Assembly: GCA_002429965.1 (NCBI GenBank)
Contig: DJBG01000092.1
Location: 2,517-8,556 of the forward strand
DNA: 6,040 bases
DNA from: Hungatella sp. UBA5982
GTDB lineage: Bacteria; Bacillota; Clostridia; Lachnospirales; Lachnospiraceae
Direction: 5' to 3'
A program made the translations under genes and the position numbers. The notes under the pieces were generated by a model that was not told the DNA's origin, did not search any database, and worked only from the letters and a program-made list of their open reading frames with translations. Below are positions 4,154 through 6,040 of this stretch, in pieces; within the stretch, counting starts at the first letter, position 1, and the number at the start of each line of letters is the position of its first letter.

Positions 4154-6040
4154 ATGGATAAGTACGAGTTTAATATAAAGGTTGAACAGATTAAAAAACT
4201 GGTCGGCAAAAACGACTATGATACGGCCATGAAAATAGCCGACACAATAGACTGGAAGAGAGTCCGCAACACCAATCTGCTTTCCATGGTGGCCGTGGTT
4301 TATGAGAAAAATGAGGATTACCAGGAAGCCAAGGAGATTCTTCTCCAGGCTTTCGAGCGTGCCCCCATCGGAAAACGTCTTCTTTATAAGCTGGCAGAGC
4401 TGGCGATCAAGGAGGGAAATATCGAAGAGGCGGAGGCCTATTATAAGGAATTTGGCGACCTGGCTTCTGATGATCCCAGACAGCAGCTTCTTCGCTTTAT
4501 GATTTTAAAAGCAAAAGGAGCGCCGGCCCAGCAGCTCATCCATTCCCTGGAATCCTATACCAGCGTGGAGTTGGATGAGAAATGGCTGTATGAGCTGGCT
4601 GAACTATATAGCCTTGCAGGCATGCCTGACCGCTGCGTGGAAACCTGCGACCGGATCATGCTGATGTTTGGTCTTGGAAAATATGTGGACAAGGCCATGG
4701 ATTTAAAAATACGGTATGCACCGCTGACCAATTACCAGATGGATCTTGTGGAGAACCGGGACAAATACGAAGCCAAGCTGCGGGCAGTTGAGCAGGAATA
4801 CAGCTCCGGTAAAAAGGGAGATCCGGTGCCGGAAGAAGAATACTATGAAGAAGAGCAAGAGGCCCCCCAGGAACCAGACATGTCATTTAGTGAGAACCCT
4901 GTGGAGGACAATCTGGAAGCGAGGCTTCAGGAGGCTGCAGTTCAGGAAACATTGGCTAGAGAAATGTCAAAAATCTCCTATGAAGAACCCGTTATGCTGG
5001 AAGAACACAGGCTGGAACGTACGAGAGTGCTGGAGGATATCCGGAGGGTAGGCCGCCCTTTAACTGCCATACCAAGACCCCGGGATATCAATGCGCCTGT
5101 AGAAGAGGAATCTCTTTTGTATCATTCGGAGCCTGTTATTGAGGAAGAGGAACCGGAAGGCCCTGGAATGGAAGAGACCGACATTGATGGATATTATGAC
5201 GGTGAAGCGGAATATGAAGAGTTGGATGAGGCCAGTGGACAATCCGCCGTCACAGACGATGATTTTCATGAATCCGATGATTTGCCGGGTGATGATTATG
5301 GCTACGAAGAAAATGATTATGACCAGACGGATGAATCCTATTATGAAATAGAAGATGAAGAGCAGTCATATGATGCTTTAAATCCTTCCTCAGGAGAGGA
5401 AGATGTCCCGGTCTGGAACCAGAACTTCCAGAGCTATGGAGATGAGGATAATCTGGAGTTTGAAGACCTGTATGAAGGAGAGATAGACGAGCCAGAAGAA
5501 ATTCCGGTTCAGAATCATTTAATGATAGAGGCAAGGACTTCTGAAAAAGGACTTCAAATGGCTGTTGAAGCCTTAAAGCAGATTCACAGTGAAAACAATG
5601 TAAAGAATCCGGTGGCAAAAATCACCGGCTCCAAGCTATCCATGCGAGGAGTACTGGCATCCGCTGACAGGCTGGCAGGAAAAGATCTTGTCATTGAGGA
5701 AGCCGGGGATCTCACCAGGGTAGCGTTGGAAGAATTAAATGAATTGATGGACCAGGATACAAGCGGAATGATCGTGGTTCTTATTGATAATCCAAAACAA
5801 ATGGAGACCCTTCACCGGGAGCATCCTGCACTGGCAAGCAAATTTGAGTGCATCGGAAGCGGAGAAGAAGCCCCGGTTTTCTCTGTGAGAGAAACGGTAC
5901 GGGAGGAAAGACCGGTTAGAGTTGTTAAGGAGCCTGTTTATAAACCCTTGGCCCCTGCATTTAAAGAGGAAGACTTAAAAGAAGAGCCCCACAGAGATTA
6001 TGGTAATCAGGAATATAATTATGAATATGATTCCTGGCAG
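4154..6040 (+). CDS. TPR protein with acidic linker and degenerate AAA+-like domain (3' end missing)
   Basis: This frame is open for 629 codons up to the window edge, so the stop lies beyond it. The start is fixed by TAGGAGA (4141-4147), 7 bases upstream from the AGGAG core. I do not recognise a named gene. Residues about 20-175 form helical pairs typical of tetratricopeptide repeats (for example YEKNEDYQEAKEILLQAFERAP at 50-71, split here as YEKNEDYQEA and KEILLQAFERAP, and LYKLAELAIKEGNIEEAEAYY at 77-97, with the core A/G/Y spacing), so it probably binds protein partners. Residues about 223-456 are a low-complexity linker very rich in Glu, Asp and Tyr, interrupted by a basic patch RRVGRP at 297-302. 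Residues about 459-570 resemble the Walker B to arginine-finger part of CbxX/SpoVK-type AAA+ ATPases: LVIEEAGDL (512-520), MIVVLIDNP (539-547) and LASKF (560-564), but with no GKT-type Walker A visible. After about 570 charged, Tyr-rich sequence resumes. There is no signal peptide or membrane segment, so it is probably cytoplasmic. Function unknown. Confidence 0.85.
   Translation, partial: MDKYEFNIKVEQIKKLVGKNDYDTAMKIADTIDWKRVRNTNLLSMVAVVYEKNEDYQEAKEILLQAFERAPIGKRLLYKLAELAIKEGNIEEAEAYYKEFGDLASDDPRQQLLRFMILKAKGAPAQQLIHSLESYTSVELDEKWLYELAELYSLAGMPDRCVETCDRIMLMFGLGKYVDKAMDLKIRYAPLTNYQMDLVENRDKYEAKLRAVEQEYSSGKKGDPVPEEEYYEEEQEAPQEPDMSFSENPVEDNLEARLQEAAVQETLAREMSKISYEEPVMLEEHRLERTRVLEDIRRVGRPLTAIPRPRDINAPVEEESLLYHSEPVIEEEEPEGPGMEETDIDGYYDGEAEYEELDEASGQSAVTDDDFHESDDLPGDDYGYEENDYDQTDESYYEIEDEEQSYDALNPSSGEEDVPVWNQNFQSYGDEDNLEFEDLYEGEIDEPEEIPVQNHLMIEARTSEKGLQMAVEALKQIHSENNVKNPVAKITGSKLSMRGVLASADRLAGKDLVIEEAGDLTRVALEELNELMDQDTSGMIVVLIDNPKQMETLHREHPALASKFECIGSGEEAPVFSVRETVREERPVRVVKEPVYKPLAPAFKEEDLKEEPHRDYGNQEYNYEYDSWQ

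Noticed and set aside
4746..5051. Forward open frame of 101 codons in another frame within the last gene
   Set aside because: It lies wholly within the 629-codon frame that has a good Shine-Dalgarno and TPR motifs. Its own composition (many Lys, Arg, Trp) is typical of an out-of-frame reading of acidic codons.
5250..5618. Reverse-strand open frame of 122 codons, rich in His, Leu and Ser
   Set aside because: It is the antisense reading of the acidic linker (GAA/GAT codons read as TTC/ATC and shifted frames), which naturally yields long low-complexity shadows. The + strand frame is continuous through it.
1..6040. CRISPR array, tRNA genes, insertion sequences, or phage or defence genes
   Set aside because: No regularly spaced repeats, tRNA cloverleaf, transposase motif or terminal inverted repeats were seen. 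The window reads as core chromosome with one uncharacterised gene.

Overview
The window looks chromosomal and comes from a low-to-mid GC Clostridia genome. My best guess is the Lachnospiraceae, in the Lacrimispora / Clostridium saccharolyticum neighbourhood. The reasons are the Firmicutes-style order SRP RNA - dnaX - ybaB/ebfC - recR, strong AGGAG Shine-Dalgarno sites, the codon use, and a phosphofructokinase gene inserted ahead of dnaX. The family assignment is inference from memory, not a search.

Layout: all genes are on the + strand. Bases 1 to about 72 are the 3' end of the signal recognition particle RNA, followed by an intrinsic terminator (91-129). An AT-rich spacer carries two overlapping sigma-A-type promoters (190-235). 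These appear to drive a phosphofructokinase (286-1365) and, 13 bp later, dnaX (1379-2974). The ybaB/ebfC gene (3007-3360) and recR (3447-4043) follow. Last comes a long open frame (4154 to the window edge, 629 codons so far, no stop) that encodes a TPR protein with a very acidic linker and what looks like a degenerate AAA+ domain. No terminator is visible after position 129, so the whole set could be one transcript.

Functionally, dnaX, ybaB and recR are the classic replication/repair cluster: clamp loader, nucleoid-associated protein and recombination mediator. The phosphofructokinase is a metabolic gene placed in front of it. The role of the final gene is unknown.

The most unusual structure is a pair of related intergenic elements of about 85 bp, immediately upstream of recR and of the TPR gene. 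Their last 56 bp match at 47 positions without gaps. Each can fold into two successive hairpins, and each ends in the same ATTAGGAGA Shine-Dalgarno just before the start codon. Some differences between the copies preserve base pairing, which suggests a structured 5'-leader RNA or a mobile intergenic repeat. Other points of interest are the odd donor-site signature of the phosphofructokinase (Asn where the Mg-binding Asp is expected, plus the PKTIDND lysine) and the degenerate ATPase-like domain of the last protein.
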